Shown piece after piece: positions 26,246-39,700 of a stretch of DNA of 64,000 nucleotides (the stretch's first letter is position 1; each line of letters starts with the position of its first letter). Below the pieces are notes generated by a model. The model did not search any database, had not been told where the DNA came from, and saw nothing but the letters and a program-made list of their open reading frames with translations. The translations under genes were made by a program, and so were the position numbers. The DNA is from Bathymodiolus brooksi (taxonomy: Eukaryota; Mollusca; Bivalvia; Mytilida; Modiolidae), in assembly GCA_963680875.1 (NCBI GenBank), contig OY804583.1:38065982-38129981 (forward strand), given 5' to 3'.

Positions 26246-27325
26246 CATAGAAGTGCTTCCCACATGCGACTTCAATAAAAAGTGGCTGGGTTTAACTAGT
26301 TTTATTGACCTAAAGCTCCCCTCTAAGTGAAACATTGCGTTCATAGAAGTGCTTCCCACATGTGACTTCAATAAAAAGTGGCTGGGTTTAACTAGTTTTA
26401 TTGACCTAAATCTCCCCTCTTAGTGAAACACTGCGTTCATAGAAGTGATTCCCAATGTGACTTCAATAAAAAGTGGCTGGGTTTAACTAGTTTTATTGAC
26501 CTAAAGCTCCCCTCTTAGTGAAACACTGCTTTCATAGAAGTGCTTCCCACATGTGACTTCAATAAAAAGTGGCTGGGTTTAACTAGTTTTATTGACCTAA
26601 AGCTCCCCTCTAGGTGAAACACTGTGTTCATAGAAGGTGCTTCCCACATGTGACTTCAATAAAAAGTGGCTGGGTTTAACCAGTTTTATTGACCTAAAGC
26701 TCCCCTCTAGGTGAAACACTGCGTTCATAGAAGTGCTTCCCACATGTGACTTCAATAAAAAGTGGCTGGGTTTAGCTAGTTTTATTGGTCTAAAGCTCCC
26801 CTCTTAGTGAAGCACTGCATTCATAGAAGTGCTTCCCACATGTGACTTCAATAAAAAGTGGCTGGGTTTAACTAGTTTTATTGACCTAAATCTTCCCTCT
26901 TAGTCAAACACTACGTTCATAGAAGTGCTTCCCACATGTGACTTCAATAAAAAGTGGCTTGGTTTAACTAGTTTTATTGACCTAAAGCTCCCGTCTAGGT
27001 CAAACACTGTGTTCATAGAAGGTGCTTCCCACATGTGACTTCAATATAAAGTGGCTTGGTTTAACTAGTTTTATTGACCTAAAGCTCCCCTCTTAGTGAA
27101 ACACTGCATTCATAGAAGTGATTCCCACATGTGACTTCAATACAAAGTGGCTGGGCTTAACTAGTTTTATTGACCTAAAGCTCCCCTCTTAGTGAAACAC
27201 TGCGTTCATAGAAGTGCTTCCCACATGTGACTTCAATAAAAAGTGGCTGGGTTTAACTAGTTTTATTGACCTAAAGCTCCCCTCTTAGTGAAACACTGCG
27301 TTCATAGAAGTGCTTCCCACATGTG
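26246..27325. repeat. 22-mer repeat, partial copy 2 and transition
   Basis: It follows copy 1 through the 'catgcgac', 'tcccaatgtg', 'aaccag', 'tttagctag/ttggtct', 'aaatcttccc' and 'cccgtctaggtc' monomers. It then departs around 27000-27050 ('aatataaag', 'aatacaaag'). From about 26776 it is also near-identical to 33694 onward (offset 6918 = 72x96+6). Confidence 0.86.
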
Positions 27326-30300
27326 ACTTCAATAAAAAGTGGCTGGGTTTAACTACTTTTATTGACCTAAAGCTCCCCTCTTAGTGAAACACTGCTTTCA
27401 TAGAAGTGCTTCCCACATGTGACTTCAATAAAAAGTGGCAGGGTTTAACTAATTTTATTGACCTAAATCTCCCCTCTTAGTGAAACACTGCGTTCATAGA
27501 AGTGCTTCCCACATGTGACTTCAATAAAAAGTGGCTGGGTTTAACTAGTTTTATTGACCTAAAGCTCCCTTCTTAGTGAAACACTGCTTTCATAGAAGTG
27601 ATTCCCACATGTGACTTCAATAAAAAGTGGCTGGGTTTAACTAGTTTTATTGACCTAAAGCTCCCCTCTTAGTGAAACACTGCTTTCATAGAAGTGCTTC
27701 CCACATGTGACTTCAATAAAAAGTGGCTGGGTTTAACTAGTTTTATTGACCAAAAGCTCCCCTCTTAGTGAAGCACTGCGTTCATAGAAGTGCTTCCCAC
27801 ATGTGACTTCAATAAAAAGTGGCTGGGTTTAACTAGTTTTATTGGTCTAAAGCTCCCCTCTTAGTGAAGCACTGCATTCATAGAAGTGCTTCCCACATGT
27901 GACTTCAATAAAAAGTGGCTGGGTTTAACTAGTTTTATTGACCTAAATCTTCCCTCTTAGTCAAACACTACGTTCATAGAAGTGCTTCCCATATGTGACT
28001 TCAATAAAAAGTGGCTGGGTTTAACTAGTTTTATTGACCTAAAGCTCCCGTCTAGGTCAAACACTATGTTCATAGAAGGTGCTTCCAACATGTGACTTCA
28101 ATAAAAAGTGGCTTGGTTTAACTAGTTTTATTGACCTATAGCTCCCCTCTTAGTGAAACACTGCATTCATAGAAGTGATTCCCACATGTGACTTCAATAA
28201 AAAGTGGCTGGGTTTAACTAGTTTTATTGACCTAAAGCTCCCCTCTTAGTGAAACACTGCTTTCATAGAAGTGCTTCCCACATGTGACTTTAATAAAAAG
28301 TGGCTGGGTTTAACTAGTTTTATTGACCTAAAGCTCCCCTCTTAGTGAAACACTGCGTTCATAGAAGTGCTTCCCACATGTGACTTCAATAAAACGTGGC
28401 TGGGTTTAACTAGTTTTATTGACCTAAAGCTCCCCTCTTAGTGAAACACTGCTTTCATAGAAGTGCTTCCCACATGTGACTTCAATAAAAAGTGGCTGGG
28501 TTTAACTAGTTGTATTGACCTAAAGCTCCCCTCTAGCTAAAACACTGTGTTCATAGAAGGTGCTTTTCACATGTAACTTCAATAAAAAGTGGCTGGGTTT
28601 AACTAGTTTTATTGACCTAAAGCTCCCCTCTTAGTTAAACACTGCGTTCATAGAAGTGCTTCCCACATGTGACTTCAATAAAACGTGGCTGGGTTTAACT
28701 AGTTTTATTTACCTAAAGCTCCCCTCTTAGTGAAACACTGCCTTCATAGAAGTATTTCCCACATGTGACTTCAATAAAAAGTGGCTGGGTTTAACTAGTT
28801 TTATTGACCTAAAGCTTCCCTCTTAGTCAAACACTGCTTTCATAGAAGTGCTTCCCACATGTGACTTCAATAAAAAGTGGCTGGGTTTAACTAGTTTTAT
28901 TGACCTAAATCTCCCCTCTTAGTGAAACACTGCGTTCATAGAAGTGCTCTCCACATGTGACTTCAATAAAAAGTGGCTGGGTTTAACTAGTTTTATTGAC
29001 CTAAAGCTCCCCTCTAGGTGAAACACTGCGTTCATAGAAGTGCTTCCCACATGTGACTTCAATAAAAAGTGGCTGGGTTTAACTAGTTTTATTGACATAA
29101 AGCTCCCCTCTTAGTCAAACACTACGTTCATAGAAGTGCTTCCCATATGTGACTTCAATAAAAAGTGGCTGGGTTTAACTAGTTTTATTGACCTAAAGCT
29201 CCCGTCTAGGTCAAACACTGTGTTCATAGAAGTGCTTCCCACATGTGACTTCAATAAAAGTGGCTGGGTTTAACTAGTTTTATTGACCTATAGCTCCCCT
29301 CTTAGTGAAACACTGCATTCATAGAAGTGATTCCCACATGTGACTTCAATAAAAAGTGGCTGGGTTTAACTAGTTTTATTTACCTAAAGCTCCCCTCTTA
29401 GTGAAACACTGCTTTCATAGAAGTGCTTCCCACATGTGACTTCAATAAAAAGTGGCTGGGTTTAACTAGTTTTATTGACCTAAAGCTCCCCTCTTAGTGA
29501 AGCACTGCGTTCATAGAAGTGCTTCCCACATGTGACTTCAATAAAAAAGTGGCTGGGTTTAACTAGTTGTATTGACCTAAAGCTCCCCTCTTAGTGAAGC
29601 ACTGCATTCATAGAAGTGCTTCCCACATGTGACTTCAATAAAAAGTGGCTGGGTTTAACTAGTTTTATTGACCTAAATCTTCCCTCTTAGTCAAACACTA
29701 CGTTCATAGAAGTGCTTCCCACATGTGACTTCAATAAAAAGTGGCTTGGTTTAACTAGTTTTATTGACCTAAAGCTCCCGTCTAGGTCAAACACTGTGTT
29801 CATAGAAGGTGCTTCCCACGTGTGACTTCAATAAAAAGTGGCTTGGTTTAACTAGTTTTATTGACCTAAAGCTCCCCTCTTAGTGAAACACTGCATTCAT
29901 AGAAGTGATTCCCACATGTGACTTCAATAAAAAGTGGCTGGGCTTAACTAGTTTTATTGACCTAAAGCTCCCCTCTTAGTGAAACACTGCGTTCATAGAA
30001 GTGCTTCCCACATGTGACTTCAATAAAAAGTGGCTGGGTTTAACTAGTTTTATTGACCTAAAGCTCCCCTCTTAGTGAAACACTGCGTTCATAGAAGTGC
30101 TTCCCACATGTGACTTCAATAAAAAGTGGCTGGGTTTAACTACTTTTATTGACCTAAAGCTCCCCTCTTAGTGAAACACTGCTTTCATAGAAGTGCTTCC
30201 CACATGTGACTTCAATAAAAAGTGGCTGGGTTTAACTAGTTTTATTGACCTAAATCTCCCCTCTTAGTGAAACACTGCGTTCATAGAAGTGCTTCCCACA

Positions 30301-33300
30301 TGTGACTTCAATAAAAAGTGGCTGGGTTTAACTGGTTTTATTGGTCTAAAGCTCCCCTCTTAGTGAAGCACTGCATTCATAGAAGTGCTTCCCACATGTG
30401 ACTTCAATAAAAAGTGGCTGGGTTTAACTAGTTTTATTGACCTAAATCTTCCCTCTTAGTCAAACACTACGTTCATAGAAGTGCTTCCCACATGTGACTT
30501 CAATAAAAAGTGGCTTGGTTTAACTAGTTTTATTGACCTAAAGCTCCCGTCTAGGTCAAACACTGTGTTCATAGAAGGTGCTTCCCACATGTGACTTCAA
30601 TAAAAAGTGGCTTGGTTTAACTAGTTTTATTGACCTAAAGCTCCCCTCTTAGTGAAACACTGCATTCATAGAAGTGATTCCCACATGTGACTTCAATAAA
30701 AAGTGGCTGGGCTTAACTAGTTTTATTGACCTAAAGCTCCCCTCTTAGTGAAACACTGCGTTCATAGAAGTGCTTCCCACATGTGACTTCAATAAAAAGT
30801 GGCTGGGTTTAACTAGTTTTATTGACCTAAAGCTCCCCTCTTAGTGAAACACTGCGTTCATAGAAGTGCTTCCCACATGTGACTTCAATAAAAAGTGGCT
30901 GGGCTTAACTACTTTTTTTGACCTAAAGCTCCCCTCTTAGTGAAACACTGCTTTCATAGAAGTGCTTCCCACATGTGACTTCAATAAAAAGTGGCTGGGT
31001 TTAACTAGTTTTATTGACCTAAATCTCCCCTCTTAGTGAAACACTGCGTTCATAGAAGTGCTTCCCACATGTGACTTCAATAAAAAGTGGCTGGGTTTAA
31101 CTAGTTTTATTGACCTAAAGCTCCCCTCTTAGTGAAACACTGCTTTCATAGAAGTGATTCCCACATGTGACTTCAATAAAAAGTGGCTGGATTTAACTAG
31201 TTTTATTGACCTAAAGCTCCCCTCTTAGTGAAACACTGCTTTCATAGAAGTGCTTCCCACATGTGACTTCAATAAAAAGTGGCTGGGTTTAACTAGTTTT
31301 ATTGACCAAAAGCTCCCCTCTTAGTGAAACACTGCGTTCATAGAAGTGCTTCCCACATGTGACTTCAATAAAAAGTGGCTGGGTTTAACTAGTTTTATTG
31401 ACCTAAATCTTCCCTCTTAGTCAAACACTACGTTCATAGAAGTGCTTCCCATATGTGACTTCAATAAAAAGTGGCTGGGTTTAACTAGTTTTATTGACCT
31501 AAAACTCCCGTCTAGGTCAAACACTGTGTTCATAGAAGTGCTTCCCACATGTGACTTCAATAAAAGTGGCTGGGTTTAACTAGTTTTATTGACCTATAGC
31601 TCCCCTCTTAGTGAAACACTGCATTCATAGAAGTGATTCCCACATGTGACTTCAATAAAAAGTGGCTGGGTTTAACTAGTTGTATTGACCTAAAGCTCCC
31701 CTCTTAGTGAAACACTGCTTTCATAGAAGTGCTTCCCACATGTGACTTCAATAAAAAGTGGCTGGGTTTAACTAGTTTTATTGACCTAAAGCTCCCCTCT
31801 TAGTGAAACACTGCGTTCATAGAAGTGCTTCCCACATGTGACTTCAATAAAAAGTGGCTGGGTTTAACTAGTTTTATTGACCTAAAGCTCCCCTCTTAGT
31901 GAAGCACTGCATTCATAGAAGTGCTTCCCACATGTGACTTCAATAAAAAGTGGCTGGGTTTAACTAGTTTTATTGACCTAAATCTTCCCTCTTAGTCAAA
32001 CACTACGTTCATAGAAGTGCTTCCCACATGTGACTTCAATAAAAAGTGGCTTGGTTTAACTAGTTTTATTGACCTAAAGCTCCCGTCTAGGTCAAACACT
32101 GTGTTCATAGAAGGTGCTTCCCACGTGTGACTTCAATAAAAAGTGGCTTGGTTTAACTAGTTTTATTGACCTAAAGCTCCCCTCTTAGTGAAACACTGCA
32201 TTCATAGAAGTGATTCCCACATGTGACTTCAATAAAAAGTGGCTGGGCTTAACTAGTTTTATTGTCCTAAAGCTCCCCTCTTAGTGAAACACTGCGTTCA
32301 TAGAAGTGCTTCCCACATGTGACTTCAATAAAAAGTGGCTGGGTTTAACTAGTTTTATTGAACTAAAGCTCCCCTCTTAGTGAAACACTGCGTTCATAGA
32401 AGTGCTTCCCACATGTGACTTCAATAAAAAGTGGCTGGGTTTAACTACTTTTATTGACCTAAAGCTCCCCTCTTAGTGAAACACTGCTTTCATAGAAGTG
32501 CTTCCCACATGTGACTTCAATAAAAAGTGGCTGGGTTTAACTAGTTTTATTGACCTAAATCTCCCCTCTTAGTGAAACACTGCGTTCATAGAAGTGCTTC
32601 CCACATGTGACTTCAATAAAAAGTGGCTGGGTTTAACTGGTTTTATTGGTCTAAAGCTCCCCTCTTAGTGAAGCACTGCATTCATAGAAGTGCTTCCCAC
32701 ATGTGACTTCAATAAAAAGTGGCTGGGTTTAACTAGTTTTATTGACCTAAATCTTCCCTCTTAGTCAAACACTACGTTCATAGAAGTGCTTCCCACATGT
32801 GACTTCAATAAAAAGTGGCTTGGTTTAACTAGTTTTATTGACCTAAAGCTCCCGTCTACGTCAAACACTGTGTTCATAGAAGGTGCTTTCCACATGTGAC
32901 TTCAATAAAAAGTGGCTTGGTTTAACTAGTTTTATTGACCTAAAGCTCCCCTCTTAGTGAAACACTGCATTCATAGAAGTGATTCCCACATGTGACTTCA
33001 ATAAAAAGTGGCTGGGCTTAACTAGTTTTATTGACCTAAAGCTCCCCTCTTAGTGAAACACTGCGTTCATAGAAGTGCTTCCCACATGTGACTTCAATGA
33101 AAAGTGGCTGGGTTTAACTAGTTTTATTGACCTAAAGCTCCCCTCTTAGTGAAACACTGCGTTCATAGAAGTGCTTCCCACATGTGACTTCAATAAAAAG
33201 TGGCTGGGCTTAACTACTTTTTTTGACCTAAAGCTCCCCTCTTAGTGAAACACTGCTTTCATAGAAGTGCTTCCCACATGTGACTTCAATAAAAAGTGGC

Positions 33301-33784
33301 TGGGTTTAACTAGTTTTATTGACCTAAATCTCCCCTCTTAGTGAAACACTGCGTTCATAGAAGTGCTTCCCACATGTGACTTCAATAAAAAGTGGCTGGG
33401 TTTAACTAGTTTTATTGACCTAAAGCTCCCCTCTTAGTGAAACACTGCTTTCATAGAAGTGATTCCCACATGTGACTTCAATAAAAAGTGGCTGGATTTA
33501 ACTAGTTTTATTGACCTAAAGCTCCCCTCTTAATGAAACACTGCTTTCATAGAAGTGCTTCCCACATGTGACTTCAATAAAAAGTGGCTGGGTTTAACTA
33601 GTTTTATTGACCAAAAGCTCCCCTCTTAGTGAAACACTGCGTTCATAGAAGTGCTTCCCACATGTGACTTCAATAAAAAGTGGCTGGGTTTAACTAGTTT
33701 TATTGGTCTAAAGCTCCCCTCTTAGTGAAGCACTGCATTCATAGAAGTGCTTCCCACATGTGACTTCAATAAAAAGTGGCTGGG
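27326..33784. repeat. 85-mer super-repeat, segment A (6459 bp)
   Basis: The segment is near-identical to 35494-41952 at a constant offset of 8168 bp. Shared private markers include the 97-bp 'aataaaaaagtgg' monomer (29541/37709), 'cccacgtgtg' (ending 29820/37988), 'ctactttttttg' (30911/39079) and 'caatgaaaag' (near 33098/41266). Single-base differences seen are 'ttgtcct' near 32263, 'ttgaact' near 32361 and 'gctttccac' near 32887, each normal in the other copy. The end at 33784 is the first of several clustered mismatches. Confidence 0.93.
29575..33690. repeat. Nested 24-mer repeat (2305-bp offset) in segment A
   Basis: Bases 29575-31385 recur at 31880-33690, offset 2305 = 24x96+1. Paired markers are 'cccacgtgtg' (ending 29820 and 32125), 'aactggttttattggtc' (near 30330 and 32635), 'ctactttttttg' (30911 and 33216) and 'gaccaaaag' (near 31305 and 33610). 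The 31386-31879 interval between them is present once. The same nested pair exists in segment B. Confidence 0.9.
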
Positions 33785-35493
33785 TTTAACTAGTTTTATT
33801 GACCTAAATCTTCCCTCTTAGTCAAACACTACGTTCATAGAAGTGCTTCCCACATGTGACTTCAATAAAAAGTGGCTTGGTTTAACTAGTTTTATTGACC
33901 TAAAGCTCCCGTCTAGGTCAAACACTGTGTTCATAGAAGGTGCTTCCCACATGTGACTTCAATATAAAGTGGCTTGGTTTAACTAGTTTTATTGACCTAA
34001 AGCTCCCCTCTTAGTGAAACACTGCATTCATAGAAGTGATTCCCACATGTGACTTCAATACAAAGTGGCTGGGCTTAACTAGTTTTATTGACCTAAAGCT
34101 CCCCTCTTAGTGAAACACTGCGTTCATAGAAGTGCTTCCCACATGTGACTTCAATAAAAAGTGGCTGGGTTTAACTAGTTTTATTGACCTAAAGCTCCCC
34201 TCTTAGTGAAACACTGCGTTCATAGAAGTGCTTCCCACATGTGACTTCAATAAAAAGTGGCTGGGTTTAACTACTTTTATTGACCTAAAGCTCCCCTCTT
34301 AGTGAAACACTGCTTTCATAGAAGTGCTTCCCACATGTGACTTCAATAAAAAGTGGCAGGGTTTAACTAATTTTATTGACCTAAATCTCCCCTCTTAGTG
34401 AAACACTGCGTTCATAGAAGTGCTTCCCACATGTGACTTCAATAAAAAGTGGCTGGGTTTAACTAGTTTTATTGACCTAAAGCTCCCCTCTTAGTGAAAC
34501 ACTGCTTTCATAGAAGTGATTCCCACATGTGACTTCAATAAAAAGTGGCTGGGTTTAACTAGTTTTATTGACCTAAAGCTCCCCTCTTAGTGAAACACTG
34601 CTTTCATAGAAGTGCTTCCCACATGTGACTTCAATAAAAAGTGGCTGGGTTTAACTAGTTTTATTGACCAAAAGCTCCCCTCTTAGTGAAGCACTGCGTT
34701 CATAGAAGTGCTTCCCACATGTGACTTCAATAAAAAGTGGCTGGGTTTAACTAGTTTTATTGGTCTAAAGCTCCCCTCTTAGTGAAGCACTGCATTCATA
34801 GAAGTGCTTCCCACATGTGACTTCAATAAAAAGTGGCTGGGTTTAACTAGTTTTATTGACCTAAATCTTCCCTCTTAGTCAAACACTACGTTCATAGAAG
34901 TGCTTCCCATATGTGACTTCAATAAAAAGTGGCTGGGTTTAACTAGTTTTATTGACCTAAAGCTCCCGTCTAGGTCAAACACTATGTTCATAGAAGGTGC
35001 TTCCAACATGTGACTTCAATAAAAAGTGGCTTGGTTTAACTAGTTTTATTGACCTATAGCTCCCCTCTTAGTGAAACACTGCATTCATAGAAGTGATTCC
35101 CACATGTGACTTCAATAAAAAGTGGCTGGGTTTAACTAGTTTTATTGACCTAAAGCTCCCCTCTTAGTGAAACACTGCTTTCATAGAAGTGCTTCCCACA
35201 TGTGACTTTAATAAAAAGTGGCTGGGTTTAACTAGTTTTATTGACCTAAAGCTCCCCTCTTAGTGAAACACTGCGTTCATAGAAGTGCTTCCCACATGTG
35301 ACTTCAATAAAACGTGGCTGGGTTTAACTAGTTTTATTGACCTAAAGCTCCCCTCTTAGTGAAACACTGCTTTCATAGAAGTGCTTCCCACATGTGACTT
35401 CAATAAAAAGTGGCTGGGTTTAACTAGTTGTATTGACCTAAAGCTCCCCTCTAGCTAAAACACTGTGTTCATAGAAGGTGCTTTTCACATGTA
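33785..35493. repeat. Copy of 26.8-28.6 kb joining segments A and B
   Basis: Bases 33694-35493 match 26776-28575 at offset 6918 bp, including 'aatataaag' (33961/27043), 'aatacaaag', 'ggcaggg', 'ttccaacatg', 'gactttaat' and 'gcttttcacatgtaac'. At least one base differs ('ctcccctctt' near 34487, 'ctcccttctt' near 27569). It ends inside a chimeric monomer at about 35494. Confidence 0.9.
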
Positions 35494-36743
35494 ACTTCAA
35501 TAAAAAGTGGCTGGGTTTAACTACTTTTATTGACCTAAAGCTCCCCTCTTAGTGAAACACTGCTTTCATAGAAGTGCTTCCCACATGTGACTTCAATAAA
35601 AAGTGGCAGGGTTTAACTAATTTTATTGACCTAAATCTCCCCTCTTAGTGAAACACTGCGTTCATAGAAGTGCTTCCCACATGTGACTTCAATAAAAAGT
35701 GGCTGGGTTTAACTAGTTTTATTGACCTAAAGCTCCCCTCTTAGTGAAACACTGCTTTCATAGAAGTGATTCCCACATGTGACTTCAATAAAAAGTGGCT
35801 GGGTTTAACTAGTTTTATTGACCTAAAGCTCCCCTCTTAGTGAAACACTGCTTTCATAGAAGTGCTTCCCACATGTGACTTCAATAAAAAGTGGCTGGGT
35901 TTAACTAGTTTTATTGACCAAAAGCTCCCCTCTTAGTGAAGCACTGCGTTCATAGAAGTGCTTCCCACATGTGACTTCAATAAAAAGTGGCTGGGTTTAA
36001 CTAGTTTTATTGGTCTAAAGCTCCCCTCTTAGTGAAGCACTGCATTCATAGAAGTGCTTCCCACATGTGACTTCAATAAAAAGTGGCTGGGTTTAACTAG
36101 TTTTATTGACCTAAATCTTCCCTCTTAGTCAAACACTACGTTCATAGAAGTGCTTCCCATATGTGACTTCAATAAAAAGTGGCTGGGTTTAACTAGTTTT
36201 ATTGACCTAAAGCTCCCGTCTAGGTCAAACACTATGTTCATAGAAGGTGCTTCCAACATGTGACTTCAATAAAAAGTGGCTTGGTTTAACTAGTTTTATT
36301 GACCTATAGCTCCCCTCTTAGTGAAACACTGCATTCATAGAAGTGATTCCCACATGTGACTTCAATAAAAAGTGGCTGGGTTTAACTAGTTTTATTGACC
36401 TAAAGCTCCCCTCTTAGTGAAACACTGCTTTCATAGAAGTGCTTCCCACATGTGACTTTAATAAAAAGTGGCTGGGTTTAACTAGTTTTATTGACCTAAA
36501 GCTCCCCTCTTAGTGAAACACTGCGTTCATAGAAGTGCTTCCCACATGTGACTTCAATAAAACGTGGCTGGGTTTAACTAGTTTTATTGACCTAAAGCTC
36601 CCCTCTTAGTGAAACACTGCTTTCATAGAAGTGCTTCCCACATGTGACTTCAATAAAAAGTGGCTGGGTTTAACTAGTTGTATTGACCTAAAGCTCCCCT
36701 CTAGCTAAAACACTGTGTTCATAGAAGGTGCTTTTCACATGTA
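34244..36743. repeat. 13-mer tandem duplication (2 x 1250 bp)
   Basis: Bases 34244-35493 and 35494-36743 are adjacent copies of 13x96+2 = 1250 bp. 'aagtggcagg' lies at 34351 and 35601. A third copy of the same 1250 bp lies at 27326-28575. The difference between the two long-range offsets (8168 - 6918 = 1250) independently confirms the duplication. Confidence 0.93.
35470..35566. other. Chimeric monomer at a duplication junction
   Basis: The left part ('gtgttcatagaaggtgcttttcacatgtaac') matches the monomer starting at 28552. The right part ('ctacttttattg') matches the monomer starting at 27303. The switch falls in the shared stretch between about 35494 and 35521. This is the in-register exchange point that generated the 1250-bp duplication. 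Confidence 0.85.
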
Positions 36744-39700
36744 ACTTCAATAAAAAGTGGCTGGGTTTAACTAGTTTTATTGACCTAAAGCTCCCCTCTT
36801 AGTTAAACACTGCGTTCATAGAAGTGCTTCCCACATGTGACTTCAATAAAACGTGGCTGGGTTTAACTAGTTTTATTTACCTAAAGCTCCCCTCTTAGTG
36901 AAACACTGCCTTCATAGAAGTATTTCCCACATGTGACTTCAATAAAAAGTGGCTGGGTTTAACTAGTTTTATTGACCTAAAGCTTCCCTCTTAGTCAAAC
37001 ACTGCTTTCATAGAAGTGCTTCCCACATGTGACTTCAATAAAAAGTGGCTGGGTTTAACTAGTTTTATTGACCTAAATCTCCCCTCTTAGTGAAACACTG
37101 CGTTCATAGAAGTGCTCTCCACATGTGACTTCAATAAAAAGTGGCTGGGTTTAACTAGTTTTATTGACCTAAAGCTCCCCTCTAGGTGAAACACTGCGTT
37201 CATAGAAGTGCTTCCCACATGTGACTTCAATAAAAAGTGGCTGGGTTTAACTAGTTTTATTGACATAAAGCTCCCCTCTTAGTCAAACACTACGTTCATA
37301 GAAGTGCTTCCCATATGTGACTTCAATAAAAAGTGGCTGGGTTTAACTAGTTTTATTGACCTAAAGCTCCCGTCTAGGTCAAACACTGTGTTCATAGAAG
37401 TGCTTCCCACATGTGACTTCAATAAAAGTGGCTGGGTTTAACTAGTTTTATTGACCTATAGCTCCCCTCTTAGTGAAACACTGCATTCATAGAAGTGATT
37501 CCCACATGTGACTTCAATAAAAAGTGGCTGGGTTTAACTAGTTTTATTTACCTAAAGCTCCCCTCTTAGTGAAACACTGCTTTCATAGAAGTGCTTCCCA
37601 CATGTGACTTCAATAAAAAGTGGCTGGGTTTAACTAGTTTTATTGACCTAAAGCTCCCCTCTTAGTGAAGCACTGCGTTCATAGAAGTGCTTCCCACATG
37701 TGACTTCAATAAAAAAGTGGCTGGGTTTAACTAGTTGTATTGACCTAAAGCTCCCCTCTTAGTGAAGCACTGCATTCATAGAAGTGCTTCCCACATGTGA
37801 CTTCAATAAAAAGTGGCTGGGTTTAACTAGTTTTATTGACCTAAATCTTCCCTCTTAGTCAAACACTACGTTCATAGAAGTGCTTCCCACATGTGACTTC
37901 AATAAAAAGTGGCTTGGTTTAACTAGTTTTATTGACCTAAAGCTCCCGTCTAGGTCAAACACTGTGTTCATAGAAGGTGCTTCCCACGTGTGACTTCAAT
38001 AAAAAGTGGCTTGGTTTAACTAGTTTTATTGACCTAAAGCTCCCCTCTTAGTGAAACACTGCATTCATAGAAGTGATTCCCACATGTGACTTCAATAAAA
38101 AGTGGCTGGGCTTAACTAGTTTTATTGACCTAAAGCTCCCCTCTTAGTGAAACACTGCGTTCATAGAAGTGCTTCCCACATGTGACTTCAATAAAAAGTG
38201 GCTGGGTTTAACTAGTTTTATTGACCTAAAGCTCCCCTCTTAGTGAAACACTGCGTTCATAGAAGTGCTTCCCACATGTGACTTCAATAAAAAGTGGCTG
38301 GGTTTAACTACTTTTATTGACCTAAAGCTCCCCTCTTAGTGAAACACTGCTTTCATAGAAGTGCTTCCCACATGTGACTTCAATAAAAAGTGGCTGGGTT
38401 TAACTAGTTTTATTGACCTAAATCTCCCCTCTTAGTGAAACACTGCGTTCATAGAAGTGCTTCCCACATGTGACTTCAATAAAAAGTGGCTGGGTTTAAC
38501 TGGTTTTATTGGTCTAAAGCTCCCCTCTTAGTGAAGCACTGCATTCATAGAAGTGCTTCCCACATGTGACTTCAATAAAAAGTGGCTGGGTTTAACTAGT
38601 TTTATTGACCTAAATCTTCCCTCTTAGTCAAACACTACGTTCATAGAAGTGCTTCCCACATGTGACTTCAATAAAAAGTGGCTTGGTTTAACTAGTTTTA
38701 TTGACCTAAAGCTCCCGTCTAGGTCAAACACTGTGTTCATAGAAGGTGCTTCCCACATGTGACTTCAATAAAAAGTGGCTTGGTTTAACTAGTTTTATTG
38801 ACCTAAAGCTCCCCTCTTAGTGAAACACTGCATTCATAGAAGTGATTCCCACATGTGACTTCAATAAAAAGTGGCTGGGCTTAACTAGTTTTATTGACCT
38901 AAAGCTCCCCTCTTAGTGAAACACTGCGTTCATAGAAGTGCTTCCCACATGTGACTTCAATAAAAAGTGGCTGGGTTTAACTAGTTTTATTGACCTAAAG
39001 CTCCCCTCTTAGTGAAACACTGCGTTCATAGAAGTGCTTCCCACATGTGACTTCAATAAAAAGTGGCTGGGCTTAACTACTTTTTTTGACCTAAAGCTCC
39101 CCTCTTAGTGAAACACTGCTTTCATAGAAGTGCTTCCCACATGTGACTTCAATAAAAAGTGGCTGGGTTTAACTAGTTTTATTGACCTAAATCTCCCCTC
39201 TTAGTGAAACACTGCGTTCATAGAAGTGCTTCCCACATGTGACTTCAATAAAAAGTGGCTGGGTTTAACTAGTTTTATTGACCTAAAGCTCCCCTCTTAG
39301 TGAAACACTGCTTTCATAGAAGTGATTCCCACATGTGACTTCAATAAAAAGTGGCTGGATTTAACTAGTTTTATTGACCTAAAGCTCCCCTCTTAGTGAA
39401 ACACTGCTTTCATAGAAGTGCTTCCCACATGTGACTTCAATAAAAAGTGGCTGGGTTTAACTAGTTTTATTGACCAAAAGCTCCCCTCTTAGTGAAACAC
39501 TGCGTTCATAGAAGTGCTTCCCACATGTGACTTCAATAAAAAGTGGCTGGGTTTAACTAGTTTTATTGACCTAAATCTTCCCTCTTAGTCAAACACTACG
39601 TTCATAGAAGTGCTTCCCATATGTGACTTCAATAAAAAGTGGCTGGGTTTAACTAGTTTTATTGACCTAAAACTCCCGTCTAGGTCAAACACTGTGTTCA

